A stretch of 33,356 nt of DNA from Frankiales bacterium (GTDB lineage: Bacteria > Actinomycetota > Actinomycetes > Mycobacteriales > SCTD01): positions 1 through 33,356 of the forward strand of contig JAODNA010000075.1 of the NCBI GenBank assembly GCA_025465135.1, given 5' to 3'. Positions 1 to 7,787 of the stretch are shown one piece after another. Each line of letters starts with the position of its first letter. Positions within the stretch are counted from its first letter, which is position 1. Both the position numbers and the translations under genes were made by a program. The notes under the pieces were generated by a model. The model saw only the letters and a program-made list of their open reading frames with translations. It was not told the origin of the DNA and ran no database searches.

Positions 1-371
1 GCGCCGTGGAAGATCTCGAGCACCGTCCCGGCGGGGTCGGCGGTGGTGACGAACTCCTGCACGCGGCGGGTGTCCGCCTCGGCGCCGCTCCCCCACTTCA
101 CCGGCGAACCCGCGTCCTCGAGCCGGCGTACGACGTCCTGCAGGGCCTGCGCGTCGCGGACTTCCCAGCCGACGTTGACCAGCCGGTCGGTGTCGGCCGG
201 GTGCAGCACCAGCCGCGCGGCGCGGTCGTCGCACCGGAGGTAGAGCGCGTCCGGGTCGGGTCCCTCGCCGACCACCAGGCCGAGCACGTCGACGGCGAGC
301 TCGCGCCAGCGGTCGAGGTCGGCCGTCTCGAGGGTGAGGTAGCCGAGGGAGTGGATCGGAGAAGAGCTCAT
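1..371 (-). CDS. hsaC: Extradiol ring-cleavage dioxygenase HsaC-like (N-terminal part, runs off the window)
   Basis: The first 123 residues of a vicinal-oxygen-chelate (glyoxalase/BphC) protein are read leftward from ATG 371; the rest lies beyond base 1. Visible features are the opening IHSLGYLTLET, the stretch ALYLRCDD-RAARLVLHPAD and the domain end GTVLEIFHG. These match the non-catalytic N-terminal domain of HsaC/BphC-type dioxygenases, and the match to M. tuberculosis HsaC from memory is close. HsaC cleaves the catecholic ring of 3,4-DHSA during steroid A/B-ring degradation. The iron-ligand domain is not in the window, so activity cannot be checked. The start overlaps the hsaA stop by one base (TGATG), which indicates translational coupling with the monooxygenase that would make its substrate. 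Confidence 0.85.
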   Translation of the reverse strand, partial: MSSSPIHSLGYLTLETADLDRWRELAVDVLGLVVGEGPDPDALYLRCDDRAARLVLHPADTDRLVNVGWEVRDAQALQDVVRRLEDAGSPVKWGSGAEADTRRVQEFVTTADPAGTVLEIFHG

Positions 372-1537
372 CAGATCATCGCGTCCTCGATCTCGAGCCC
401 GAACGCGCCCTTGCCGTACATCGCCAGCCAGCGCTCGGTGTCGTTGGCCGCATGCACGCTGCCCGCATGGGCGTCGCGCCAGGCCCGCTCGATCGGGTTA
501 CCGGACTTCAGTGAGCGTCCGCCCGAGTTCTTGAACAGCAGGTCGACGGCGTCGACCGCGCGCTCGGTGCCGCGCACCTGGTCGCGACGGGCCCGCAGGC
601 GCAGCTCCTTCGGGATCTCCTCGCCGGCCTCGACGTAGCGCATCTCCTCGCGGGTGTTGCCGACGAGCTGCAACCAGGCCGCGTCGATGTCGGACGCCGC
701 GCGGGCGACCCGCACATGGGCGAAGGGGTCCTGCGCGACCTTCTGGCCACCGTACGAGACGCGAACGCGCTCGCGCATCGTCTCCACATGCGCGTCGTAC
801 GCGCCCTGTGCCATGCCGATGATGGGCGCGGTGATCGTGTTGCTGAAGATCGTGCCGAACGGCAGCTTGTAGAGCCCGGACGTGTTGACCTCCTGGCCCG
901 GGCACTTCAGCGCGCTGACGTCGTTGAAGCTCAGGCCGCGATGCGATGGCACGAACGCCTTCTCGATGACGATGTCGTTGCTGCCGGTGGCGCACAGGCC
1001 CATGACGTCCCACACGTCGGCGATCGTGTAGTCGCGGCGCGGGATCAGCACGGTGAGGAAGTCGACCGGCTTGCCCTCCGGACCGACGACGAGGGCCCCG
1101 AGCAGCACCCACTGGCAGTGATCGGACCCGGACGAGAAGCTCCACCGGCCGGTGAGCTCGTAGCCGCCGTCGACCGGGGTCAGCTTGCCCATCGGGGCGT
1201 ACGACGACGACACCAGCGTGTCCGAGTCCTCGCCCCAGACCTCCTTCTGCGCGTCGTCCGGGAACAGCCCGATCTGCCACGGGTGGATGCCGATGACGCT
1301 GGACACCCAGCCGGTCGAGCCGTCGGCCGCGGCGATCGCCTTTATGACCTCGTAGAAGTCGCACGGGTCGGCCTCGTCGCCGCCGTACCGCTTCGGCTGG
1401 AGCATCCGGAACACGCCCGCCGCGGTCAGCTCGGCGATCGACTCCGCCGGTACCCGGCGCGCCTGCTCCGCGGCGATCGCCCGCTCGCGGATCGCGGGCA
1501 GCAGGTCCTGGACCGCCTCGTAGACCTTGCTCGGCAT
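371..1537 (-). CDS. hsaA: 3-HSA flavin-dependent monooxygenase, oxygenase component (HsaA-like)
   Basis: This is a 388-residue protein of the acyl-CoA-dehydrogenase-fold flavin monooxygenase group. Landmarks are GSTGWVSS near residue 95, SSSYAPMG, WSFSSGSDHCQW, GLCATGSND, APIIGMAQGAY, ASDIDAAW and, near the C-terminus, WRDAHAGSVHAANDTE. The same blocks occur in the same order in M. tuberculosis HsaA, remembered as about 394 residues. HsaA hydroxylates 3-HSA to the catechol 3,4-DHSA using reduced flavin supplied by a separate reductase, HsaB. No hsaB or hsaD is visible; they may lie beyond base 1. ATG 1537 is chosen because GGAGGGG lies about 7 nt upstream. It lies 31 bp after the KstD-like gene and overlaps hsaC by one base, so the three probably form one operon. 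Confidence 0.88.
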   Translation of the reverse strand: MPSKVYEAVQDLLPAIRERAIAAEQARRVPAESIAELTAAGVFRMLQPKRYGGDEADPCDFYEVIKAIAAADGSTGWVSSVIGIHPWQIGLFPDDAQKEVWGEDSDTLVSSSYAPMGKLTPVDGGYELTGRWSFSSGSDHCQWVLLGALVVGPEGKPVDFLTVLIPRRDYTIADVWDVMGLCATGSNDIVIEKAFVPSHRGLSFNDVSALKCPGQEVNTSGLYKLPFGTIFSNTITAPIIGMAQGAYDAHVETMRERVRVSYGGQKVAQDPFAHVRVARAASDIDAAWLQLVGNTREEMRYVEAGEEIPKELRLRARRDQVRGTERAVDAVDLLFKNSGGRSLKSGNPIERAWRDAHAGSVHAANDTERWLAMYGKGAFGLEIEDAMI

Positions 1538-1568
1538 GGAAGCCCCTCCGGTTGTCGTCGTGCGAACG

Positions 1569-3080
1569 CTAGGCACCTGGGGCCGCGCTCGATGACCGAG
1601 CGTCCCACTCGATGGGACTGCCGGCGGCGGCCCGCCCGGCCCGGCGACCGAAGTAGGTGCCGTCGCCGAGGGACGTGCCGCTGACGTAGCCCCAGGACGC
1701 GAGCCCGCTCGTCGACCGGCCCGCGGCGTAGAGGCCCGGGATCGGCCGGCCGTCGAGGTCGAGCACGTGACCGTCGAGGTCCGTCTGCAGCCCGCCGAGC
1801 GTGAAGACGGCGGCGCCGCTGCCGGGCGGGTCGGTGGGGCCGCGGAAGCAGCGCTTGGGGTCGATGGCGGCGTACGGCGCCTCGAGCGGGCGCAGGAACC
1901 GGGTCCGCTTGTGGAAGAGCGGGTCCTCGCCGTTCGCGGCGTGCGCGTTGTAGAGCTCGACGGTCTTCTGCAGCGCTCCGGTCGGGATGCCGATCTCGGC
2001 CTCGAGCTCCTCAACGGTGCCCGCGACGAAGTGCGGCCGGACGCCCCAGCGCTCGTTCTCCGGGACCTCCTCGTAGCCCTTCTCGTCGAGCACCACCCAA
2101 CAGTCGAGCCCCTGCCGGAAGAGCGCGGCCTGCCCGATGCGACCCGGGTAGCAGTCCTCGTTGATGAACCGCTGGCCTTGCCCGTTGACAACCATGCCGC
2201 GCGCGGCCATGCCGGGGATCAGCGTGATGGCGACCTGACCGGCGGACATGTGCCGTACGGCGGCGCCGACGGCCTGCGCCATCCGGATCCCGCTGCCGTC
2301 CTCGCCGCCGCAGCTGACCTTCTCGTGCCCGACGAGCTGCGGCGCGTGCTGCCGCAGCATCTCGTCGTCGTCGACGAACCCGCCGGTCGTCAGCACGACC
2401 GCCTTGCGCGCCCGGATCGTCACCGGCTCGCCGAACTGCCGCGCCACGACCCCGACGACGCGGTCGCCATCGACGATGAGCCGCTCCGCGACCGTGTCGG
2501 TCTGCGTGCGCGCACCGGCTGCGGTCGCGGCCTCCTTGAGCTTGTCCATCAGCAGCCAGCCGCCGAAGTCCTTCACCGTCGGCCGGTGACCCCTGGGCAC
2601 GGGCACCGCGCGGTCGGGGAACGGGTAGGCCGCCTCGCCGAGCCACATCAGCCCGTCCTCGGTCGGCGGCACCCAGGTCGGCGCGTCCCACACGCTCGCC
2701 GTGAACGGGATGCCGCGCGCGACCAGCCAGTCGTAGTGCTCGACGCTGCCCTCGCAGTACGCCGTGACCTTCGCCTCGTCGCAGTCCGGACCCAGCGCTT
2801 CCATGAGGAAGGCCTTCATCTGCTCCGGCGTGTCCGTGAAGCCGCAGGCCTCCTGCAGCGCCGTACCTCCACCGAGGTAGACCTCGCCGCCGGACAGAGC
2901 GCTCGCTCCCCCGGGACCGCTTGCCCGCTCGAGGACGAGCACGTCGGCGCCGGACGTGGCCGCCTCGTAGGCAGCCGAGCCACCGGCGCAGCCGAAGCCG
3001 ACGACGAGCACGTCGCACTCCAGGTCGCCCGGACCGATCTCGGCCGCATCAACAGGAGCTACCGACCCTCTTCGTGCCAC
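1569..3080 (-). CDS. FAD-dependent 3-ketosteroid dehydrogenase-like flavoprotein (KstD/fumarate-reductase family)
   Basis: About 503 residues. The N-terminal Rossmann motif is DVLVVGFGCAGGSAAYEA, with an acidic end of strand two (LVLERA). The middle has VVLTTGGF and the C-terminus has a FAD-contacting GLYAAGRSTSG and SGTSLGDGTYFGRRAG. This is the layout of the flavoprotein family that includes 3-ketosteroid delta-1-dehydrogenases, fumarate reductases and related steroid dehydrogenases. Its place directly upstream of hsaA supports ketosteroid desaturation, but the exact regiochemistry (delta-1, delta-4 or other) cannot be read from sequence. The frame is open up to base 3149, but the KstR box and a -10-like TAGTCT lie inside that extension. 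GTG 3080, 7 nt after TAGTCT, is therefore preferred as a leaderless start; there is no Shine-Dalgarno sequence in front of it. Confidence 0.75.
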   Translation of the reverse strand: MARRGSVAPVDAAEIGPGDLECDVLVVGFGCAGGSAAYEAATSGADVLVLERASGPGGASALSGGEVYLGGGTALQEACGFTDTPEQMKAFLMEALGPDCDEAKVTAYCEGSVEHYDWLVARGIPFTASVWDAPTWVPPTEDGLMWLGEAAYPFPDRAVPVPRGHRPTVKDFGGWLLMDKLKEAATAAGARTQTDTVAERLIVDGDRVVGVVARQFGEPVTIRARKAVVLTTGGFVDDDEMLRQHAPQLVGHEKVSCGGEDGSGIRMAQAVGAAVRHMSAGQVAITLIPGMAARGMVVNGQGQRFINEDCYPGRIGQAALFRQGLDCWVVLDEKGYEEVPENERWGVRPHFVAGTVEELEAEIGIPTGALQKTVELYNAHAANGEDPLFHKRTRFLRPLEAPYAAIDPKRCFRGPTDPPGSGAAVFTLGGLQTDLDGHVLDLDGRPIPGLYAAGRSTSGLASWGYVSGTSLGDGTYFGRRAGRAAAGSPIEWDARSSSAAPGA

Positions 3081-3087
3081 AGCGAGG

Positions 3088-3093
3088 AGACTA
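3088..3093 (-). promoter_or_regulatory. Putative -10 element of a leaderless transcript for the KstD-like/hsaA/hsaC operon
   Basis: Read leftward, TAGTCT fits the actinobacterial TAnnnT -10 pattern. Exactly 7 nt separate it from GTG 3080, the spacing expected when transcription starts at the first base of the start codon. It overlaps the KstR box, so bound repressor would block it. No clear -35 was seen. Confidence 0.45.
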
Positions 3094-3105
3094 GAACGTG
3101 TTCCA
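3092..3105. promoter_or_regulatory. KstR operator between divergent operons
   Basis: TAGAACGTGTTCCA matches the published KstR consensus TnnAACnnGTTnnA at every fixed position. It lies between the leftward KstD-like/hsaA/hsaC operon and the rightward SDR gene, so one site could control both. The kstR gene is in this same window at 20446-21048. Confidence 0.85.
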
Positions 3106-3130
3106 CTTCCCGCGCTAGGGTGCCCCGACT

Positions 3131-3196
3131 TCGTCGAGTGGTGGCTCACGCCCCATCAGCGGGGTCGGAACAGGGGCGCAAGCCACCACTCAACGA
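3131..3196 (+). promoter_or_regulatory. Long hairpin in the leader of the SDR gene
   Basis: GAGTGGTGGCT (3136-3146) pairs perfectly with AGCCACCACTC (3181-3191). Inside it, CGCCCC (3149-3154) pairs with GGGGCG (3173-3178) across a symmetric CA/CA internal loop, leaving an 18-nt apical loop. Outside it, TCGT (3131-3134) pairs with ACGA (3193-3196). The total is 21 base pairs. The 3' foot reaches the Shine-Dalgarno GAGGGGG (3195-3201) in front of GTG 3206, so the fold could limit ribosome access. It may be a post-transcriptional control element or an extended DNA operator. Confidence 0.6.
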
Positions 3197-3205
3197 GGGG
3201 GTCCC

Positions 3206-3997
3206 GTGGTCCTGGAGCGGTTCCGGTTGGACGGGAAGGTCGCGGTCGTCACCGGCGCCGGTCGCGGCATCGGCGCGGCGACGGCGCTCGCGCTGGCGGA
3301 GGCCGGTGCCGACGTGGTGCTGTCGGCCCGCACGGAGGACCAGCTCCTCGAGGTGGCGGCGCAGGTCGAGAAGCTCGGGCGGCGCGCGATCGTCGTCGCG
3401 GCCGACCTCAACGACCTCGACGCCGTCGCCGGCCTGGCCGACGCCGCGGCGAGCGAGCTCGGCCGGCTCGACATCGTCGTCAACAACGTCGGCGGCACCA
3501 TGCCGCGGGCGTTCCTGGAGACGTCCCCACGCTTCCTCGAGGAGGCGTTCCACTTCAACGTCAGTACGGCGCACGCCCTGACCCGCGCCGCCGTACCGCA
3601 CCTGCTGTCAGCCGGCGGTGGCTCGGTGATCGGCATCTCGTCGGTCATGGGCCGGTTGGCCGGCCGCGGCTTCGTCGCCTACGGCACCGCGAAAGCCGCG
3701 CTCGCGCACTGGACCCGGCTCGCCGCGATCGACCTCGCGCCACTGATCCGCGTCAACGCGATCGCCGTCGGCTCCGTCGCGACGTCGGCGCTCGAGATCG
3801 TCGTCAACGACGACAACCTGCGCGGCGAGGCGGAGAAGAACACCCCGCTGCACCGCATCGGCGATCCCGACGAGATCGCTGCCACCGTGCTCTTCCTCGC
3901 ATCGGCCGCCGGAGGCTTCGTCACCGGCAAGGTGCTCGAGGTCGACGGCGGCACCGAGCGTCCGGTGCTCGAGCTCGGTCTCCCGGACCTGTCATGA
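3206..3997 (+). CDS. Short-chain dehydrogenase/reductase, Rv0927c-like
   Basis: A classical SDR of 263 residues. The NAD(P)-binding motif TGAGRGIG is at residues 16-23, NNVGG at 93-97 (the usual NNAG), the catalytic Ser region ISSVMG at 144-149, and Tyr159 and Lys163 form YGTAK. From memory it closely resembles M. tuberculosis Rv0927c in length and in the NNVGGTMP stretch. The following gene matches Rv0926c, so the mycobacterial gene pair appears to be kept. The substrate is unknown; a hydroxysteroid or hydroxyacyl-CoA is inferred from the KstR box 100 bp upstream. GTG 3206 is chosen for the GAGGGGG in front of it. The leader carries a large hairpin. The stop overlaps the next start (ATGA). 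Confidence 0.85.
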   Translation: MVLERFRLDGKVAVVTGAGRGIGAATALALAEAGADVVLSARTEDQLLEVAAQVEKLGRRAIVVAADLNDLDAVAGLADAAASELGRLDIVVNNVGGTMPRAFLETSPRFLEEAFHFNVSTAHALTRAAVPHLLSAGGGSVIGISSVMGRLAGRGFVAYGTAKAALAHWTRLAAIDLAPLIRVNAIAVGSVATSALEIVVNDDNLRGEAEKNTPLHRIGDPDEIAATVLFLASAAGGFVTGKVLEVDGGTERPVLELGLPDLS

Positions 3998-5064
3998 CGC
4001 TGAAGGTCGTCGCCTGGAGCACGGGGAACGTCGGACGGCATGCACTCGCCGGGATCGACGCGCGGCCGGATCTCGAGCTGGTCGGGCTGTGGGTCTCCAG
4101 CCCCGACAAGGTCGGGCAGGACGCGGGGCGCCTCGCGGGACTCGACCGTGACCTCGGCGTACTGGCCACGAACGACGCCGACGCGCTGCTCGCGCTCGAG
4201 CCCGACTGCATCCTGCACACGGCGATGGCCGACCACCGGCTGTTCGAGGCGATCGACGACCTGGCGAAGTTCCTGCGCGCCGGCATCAACGTCGTCTCCA
4301 GCGGCCCGGTCTTCCTGCAGTACCCCTACGGGACCGCCGACGACATGGCCAAGCCGGTCATCGAGGCGGCCCTCGAGGGCGGCGCGTCGATCTGGGTCAA
4401 CGGCGTCGACCCGGGGTTCGCCAACGACTGGATGCCCCTCGTCCTGACGAGCGTGAGCGAGCGGATCGACGAGGTCCGCTGCATGGAGGTCCTCAACTAC
4501 GCGACCTACAACCAGGCGATGATCGTGTTCGACGTCATGGGCTTCGGCCGGCCGCTCGACGCCGAGAAGCCGATGCTGCTGCAGCCGGGCATCCTGACGA
4601 TGGCCTGGGGCAGCGTCGTCCACCAGATCGCGAAGGGCCTCGACGTCGAGCTCGACGAGGTCACCGAGTGGTACGAGCAGCTGCCGGCTCCGGAGACGTT
4701 CGACATCTCATCGGGTGTGATCGAGAAGGACACCGTCGCCGGACTGCACTTCGAGGTCAGGGGCATCCGCAACGGCCGCGCGGTCGTCGTCCTCGAGCAC
4801 GTGACGCGCCTGCGCGACGACATCGGCCCGGACTGGCCGCAGCCGGCCGGGCAGGGCTGCTACCGCGTCGTCGTGAGCGGCGAGCCGAACTACACGCTCG
4901 ACCTGCAGCTGCTCGGCACCGACGGCGACCACAACACCGCGGGCCTGAAGGCGACCGCGATGCGCCTCGTCAACGCGGTCCCGGCCGTGGTGGCCGCGAA
5001 GCCCGGCCTGCTCACCGCGCTCGACCTCCCCCTCATCACCGGCAAGGGCCTCGTCACTCGCTGA
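3994..5064 (+). CDS. Dihydrodipicolinate-reductase-like NAD(P)-binding protein, Rv0926c-like
   Basis: 356 residues. The N-terminus has a Rossmann start ([17 protein letters not shown]) followed by a strand and helix pattern ([19 protein letters not shown]) typical of proteins annotated as dihydrodipicolinate reductase N-terminal domain or 2,4-diaminopentanoate dehydrogenase-like. The reaction is not known. It is unlikely to be lysine biosynthesis because true DapB is much shorter and the context is steroid catabolism. It is translationally coupled to the SDR through a 4-base ATGA overlap, so the two probably act together. Its 3' end overlaps the convergent lipase gene by 11 bp. Confidence 0.75.
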   Translation: MTLKVVAWSTGNVGRHALAGIDARPDLELVGLWVSSPDKVGQDAGRLAGLDRDLGVLATNDADALLALEPDCILHTAMADHRLFEAIDDLAKFLRAGINVVSSGPVFLQYPYGTADDMAKPVIEAALEGGASIWVNGVDPGFANDWMPLVLTSVSERIDEVRCMEVLNYATYNQAMIVFDVMGFGRPLDAEKPMLLQPGILTMAWGSVVHQIAKGLDVELDEVTEWYEQLPAPETFDISSGVIEKDTVAGLHFEVRGIRNGRAVVVLEHVTRLRDDIGPDWPQPAGQGCYRVVVSGEPNYTLDLQLLGTDGDHNTAGLKATAMRLVNAVPAVVAAKPGLLTALDLPLITGKGLVTR

Positions 5065-6265
5065 CGCGGGCGCGAAGGCGCAGGAGCTCGACGAAGCGGC
5101 CGACGGCGCGCACGACGTGGGCCGAGCGGATGGACGGGAACACGTCAAAGGCATGCTGGGTGCCGGGCAGCTCGACGTAGACGACCGGCGAGGTCGACAC
5201 CGCCCGGAGGCGCTCCACGAACAACCGCGCCTCGGCGACCGGCACGAGTGTGTCGTTGCGGCCGTGGATGACGAGGAACGGCGGCGCATCGGGCCGCACG
5301 GCCTCGATCGGTGACGCGTCCCGGTAGACCTGGTCATCGGTCGTCTTCATGACGATCCGGTCCAGCAGGTGGCGCCGTCGTACCTTCGCCGCCTTGGTCC
5401 CCGTCTCCCCCACCAGGTCGTAGACGCCGTAGTAGGGCACGCAGCCGGAGACGCTGGTGTCGACGTCCTCGAACCCGGGCTGGTAGCGCGGGTCGTTGGC
5501 CGTCAGCGCCGCGAGGGCGACCAGGTGGCCGCCGGCGGAACCACCGGTCAGTACGACGAAGCCAGGATCTGCGCCGTACTCGCTCCCGTGCTCACGCACC
5601 CAGGCCAGCGCCCGCTTCACGTCGACGAGGTGGTCGGGCCACGTCGCACGCGGGCTCAGCCGGTAGTTGGGCGCGAAGCAGACCCAGCCGCGCGAGGCCA
5701 GGTGGAGCATCAGGGGGCGACCCTGCTCCTTCTTGTCGCCGATGACCCAGCCGCCACCGTGCACCTGCAGCAGGGTCGGGCAGCCGGTGGGGTGGTCGTG
5801 GTGCCGGTAGACGTCGAGCCGATGCCGCTTCGACACGTCGGAGTAGGGCACGTCGACGATGCGCTCGACGTCGGGGTGTGTGAAGGACATCGGCACGAAG
5901 AACCGGCGCAGCCGGCTGGTCGCCTCGACGTCGGAGTCCGGCTCGGGACCATCCGGGAGCTCGCCGAGCGCGCGATCCGCCACGTCGGCGGCGGACTCGC
6001 TCGACCGGATGAGCCGCGCGAGACCGGCGAGCGTGAGCGCCGACAGCAGCAGCGCGAGCAGGCCGCGGGTCCCGTTGACGGCTCCCAGCAGGACGAAGAC
6101 GACGGTCTCGAGGATGGTCGCCACGACGAGCTGCGGCGCGAGCTCCGCGGTCAGCCACGCCGAGAAGAAGGCCGGCAGCAGGACCAGGGTCGCGCGGAGC
6201 GGCCGCACCGCGTTGAGGACTGCCACGAGGCCGGCCGCGGCGACGACGAGGTAGAGGGTGGGCAC
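5054..6265 (-). CDS. Membrane-anchored alpha/beta-hydrolase (esterase/lipase, hormone-sensitive-lipase-like)
   Basis: 403 residues. The first 85 or so contain three hydrophobic segments (about 3-18, 26-60 and 68-85), suggesting a membrane anchor. The C-terminal hydrolase domain has the oxyanion-hole motif HGGGW (169-173), nucleophile Ser243 in GGSAGG, Asp338 in GRNDTLVP and His371 in TQHAFD, a complete catalytic triad. The architecture resembles the mycobacterial LipM/LipQ-type group. A natural substrate such as a steryl or acyl ester is possible but unproven. It is divergent from a WS/DGAT acyltransferase with only 43 bp between them. GTG 6265 is used; no strong Shine-Dalgarno sequence precedes it. 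Confidence 0.8.
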   Translation of the reverse strand: MPTLYLVVAAAGLVAVLNAVRPLRATLVLLPAFFSAWLTAELAPQLVVATILETVVFVLLGAVNGTRGLLALLLSALTLAGLARLIRSSESAADVADRALGELPDGPEPDSDVEATSRLRRFFVPMSFTHPDVERIVDVPYSDVSKRHRLDVYRHHDHPTGCPTLLQVHGGGWVIGDKKEQGRPLMLHLASRGWVCFAPNYRLSPRATWPDHLVDVKRALAWVREHGSEYGADPGFVVLTGGSAGGHLVALAALTANDPRYQPGFEDVDTSVSGCVPYYGVYDLVGETGTKAAKVRRRHLLDRIVMKTTDDQVYRDASPIEAVRPDAPPFLVIHGRNDTLVPVAEARLFVERLRAVSTSPVVYVELPGTQHAFDVFPSIRSAHVVRAVGRFVELLRLRARVSE

Positions 6266-6279
6266 GGGATCAGTCTGCC

Positions 6280-6289
6280 CTCTGCAGAG
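6280..6289. promoter_or_regulatory. 10-bp palindrome in the lipase/WS-DGAT divergent promoter
   Basis: CTCTGCAGAG is a perfect palindrome located 7 bp upstream of the putative -10 of the acyltransferase gene and 15 bp from the lipase start. It does not match the KstR pattern, so this pair may be under different control. A 10-bp palindrome can arise by chance. Confidence 0.25.
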
Positions 6290-6295
6290 AAGCCC

Positions 6296-6301
6296 TACTG
6301 T
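6296..6301 (+). promoter_or_regulatory. Putative -10 of a leaderless WS/DGAT transcript
   Basis: TACTGT fits TAnnnT and is followed by exactly 7 nt before GTG 6309. This is the same geometry as at the KstD-like gene and suggests a leaderless mRNA starting at the GTG. No Shine-Dalgarno sequence is present. Confidence 0.4.
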
Positions 6302-6308
6302 TCGTCCC

Positions 6309-7730
6309 GTGCAGGCGATGAGCGGGATGGACGCGAGCTTTCTCTACTTCGAGACGCCGAGCATGCACATGCACGTGCTCGGGACACTCGTCCTCGACCC
6401 GTCGGACATCCCCGGCGGCTGGCGCCGCGACCGCGTGCACAAGCTGCTGCGAGAACGCCTGGACCTGATTCCGCCCTTCCGGCGACGGCTGCTGCAGCCC
6501 ACGCTGCGGCTGCACCACCCGGTATGGGCCGACGTCGACGACGTCGACCTGCACGACCACATCACGACGGTGACCTGCGCGCAGCCCGGCAGCGAGGCGC
6601 AGCTCGAGGAGCTCATCGGCAGCTTCGCCGCGGAGAAGCTGCCTCGGGACCGCCCGCTGTTCCACATCCTCGTCATCGAGGGTCTCGCGGGCGGGCGGGT
6701 CGCGGTGGTCATCAAGGTCCACCACTGCGCCGTCGACGGCGTCGGTGCAGCGCGCATCCTCGGCAACCTGTTCGACCTCGTGCCTGAGGGCCGCACGCCG
6801 GAGCAGCTCGACGACGCCCGCGCCCTCGTCGCGGCGACCGCTTCGGCGCCCGACCCCGGCCTCGCGGGACTCGTCCTGCACGAGGCAGTCGGCCTGGCGA
6901 TGCGTCCGCTCGGCGTCGTCAAGCTCGTCCCGCAGGTCGCGAGGTCGGCGGTCAACCTGGTGCTGTCGCGACGGGCCGGCGGCAGCGGCACGTCGGGGGC
7001 GATCCCCTTCACCGCGCCGCGCGCGCCGTTCAACGGCACCATCAGCGCCGACCGGGTCGTGTCGCTCGTCGACGTCGCGCTCGACGACATCAAGGCGGTG
7101 AAGAACGCCGCGGGCGGCACCTTCAACGACGTCGTCATCGCGATCTGCGGCGGCGCCTTCCGGCGTTACCTGGAGGCCCGCGGCGAACTCCCCGACAGCA
7201 GCCTGATCGCCGTCGTACCGGTGTCGGTGCGCAGCGACGACGACAGCGACGCTGCCAACCGGACGTCGGCGATGTTCACCTCGCTCGGCACCGACATCGC
7301 CGACCCCCTCGAGCGCCTCGACTCCGTGCGTGCTGCCAACCACGTCGGCAAGGCCGACCAGAAGGCACTCGGCGACGAGCTGATCGTGCAGGCAGCGGAG
7401 CTCGCCTCTCCCAACGTCACATCGCTGATCGCCCGGCTGTACTCGACCGCACGGCTCGCGGATCTTCACCCTGTCGTCCACAACGCCGTCATCTCCAACG
7501 TCGCCGGACCGCCGATCCAGATCTACTTCGCCGGCGCCAAGGTGGAACGGGTCTTCCCCCTCGGACCGGTCCTGGACGGCCCCGGCCTGAACATCACGGT
7601 GGTCAGCTACCGCGACCGCGTCGGCTTCGGGCTGATCGCCTGCAGGGAGCGGATGCCTGACCTCGCCGCCCTGGCCGCGGCGGTCGCACCGGCGCTCGAC
7701 GAGCTGCTCAGCGCGACGAAGGCGGGCTGA
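6309..7730 (+). CDS. Wax ester synthase/diacylglycerol acyltransferase (WS/DGAT)
   Basis: 473 residues, the usual length for the family. The catalytic motif HHxxxDG is at 138-144 (HHCAVDG). Also visible are the RPLFHI stretch at about 115-120 and the NDVVIAICGGAFRRYL motif in the middle. The N-terminal MSGMDASFLYFETP is typical. The enzyme uses acyl-CoA to acylate diacylglycerol or fatty alcohol, forming storage lipid; some members acylate other alcohols. Placed beside a lipase in a steroid locus, it could store carbon from side-chain and ring degradation, or act on a steroid hydroxyl; neither can be decided here. GTG 6309 is preferred for the leaderless geometry; ATG 6318 is the alternative. 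Confidence 0.88.
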   Translation: MQAMSGMDASFLYFETPSMHMHVLGTLVLDPSDIPGGWRRDRVHKLLRERLDLIPPFRRRLLQPTLRLHHPVWADVDDVDLHDHITTVTCAQPGSEAQLEELIGSFAAEKLPRDRPLFHILVIEGLAGGRVAVVIKVHHCAVDGVGAARILGNLFDLVPEGRTPEQLDDARALVAATASAPDPGLAGLVLHEAVGLAMRPLGVVKLVPQVARSAVNLVLSRRAGGSGTSGAIPFTAPRAPFNGTISADRVVSLVDVALDDIKAVKNAAGGTFNDVVIAICGGAFRRYLEARGELPDSSLIAVVPVSVRSDDDSDAANRTSAMFTSLGTDIADPLERLDSVRAANHVGKADQKALGDELIVQAAELASPNVTSLIARLYSTARLADLHPVVHNAVISNVAGPPIQIYFAGAKVERVFPLGPVLDGPGLNITVVSYRDRVGFGLIACRERMPDLAALAAAVAPALDELLSATKAG

Positions 7731-7751
7731 GCAGAGCACGACGCGCCGTGC

Positions 7752-7765
7752 TAGAACGTGTTCTA
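7752..7765. promoter_or_regulatory. KstR operator upstream of the LLM/SnoaL/CysQ operon
   Basis: TAGAACGTGTTCTA is the best copy in the window, symmetric except for its central GT and fully matching TnnAACnnGTTnnA. It lies 22 bp before GTG 7788 in the 57-bp gap after the WS/DGAT gene. Confidence 0.88.
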
Positions 7766-7787
7766 CCGGGACCGAAGGTGGTGGCGC

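Noticed and set aside
371-2191. A long leftward open frame of 606 codons covering hsaA and its upstream region
   Set aside because: Only the part from ATG 1537 reads as a protein family (HsaA). The rest is an Arg/Ser-rich shadow of the KstD-like gene; an RBS directly precedes ATG 1537.
3994-5064. DapB for lysine biosynthesis
   Set aside because: Too long for DapB, coupled to an SDR in a KstR-linked operon, and resembles the Rv0926c-type family.
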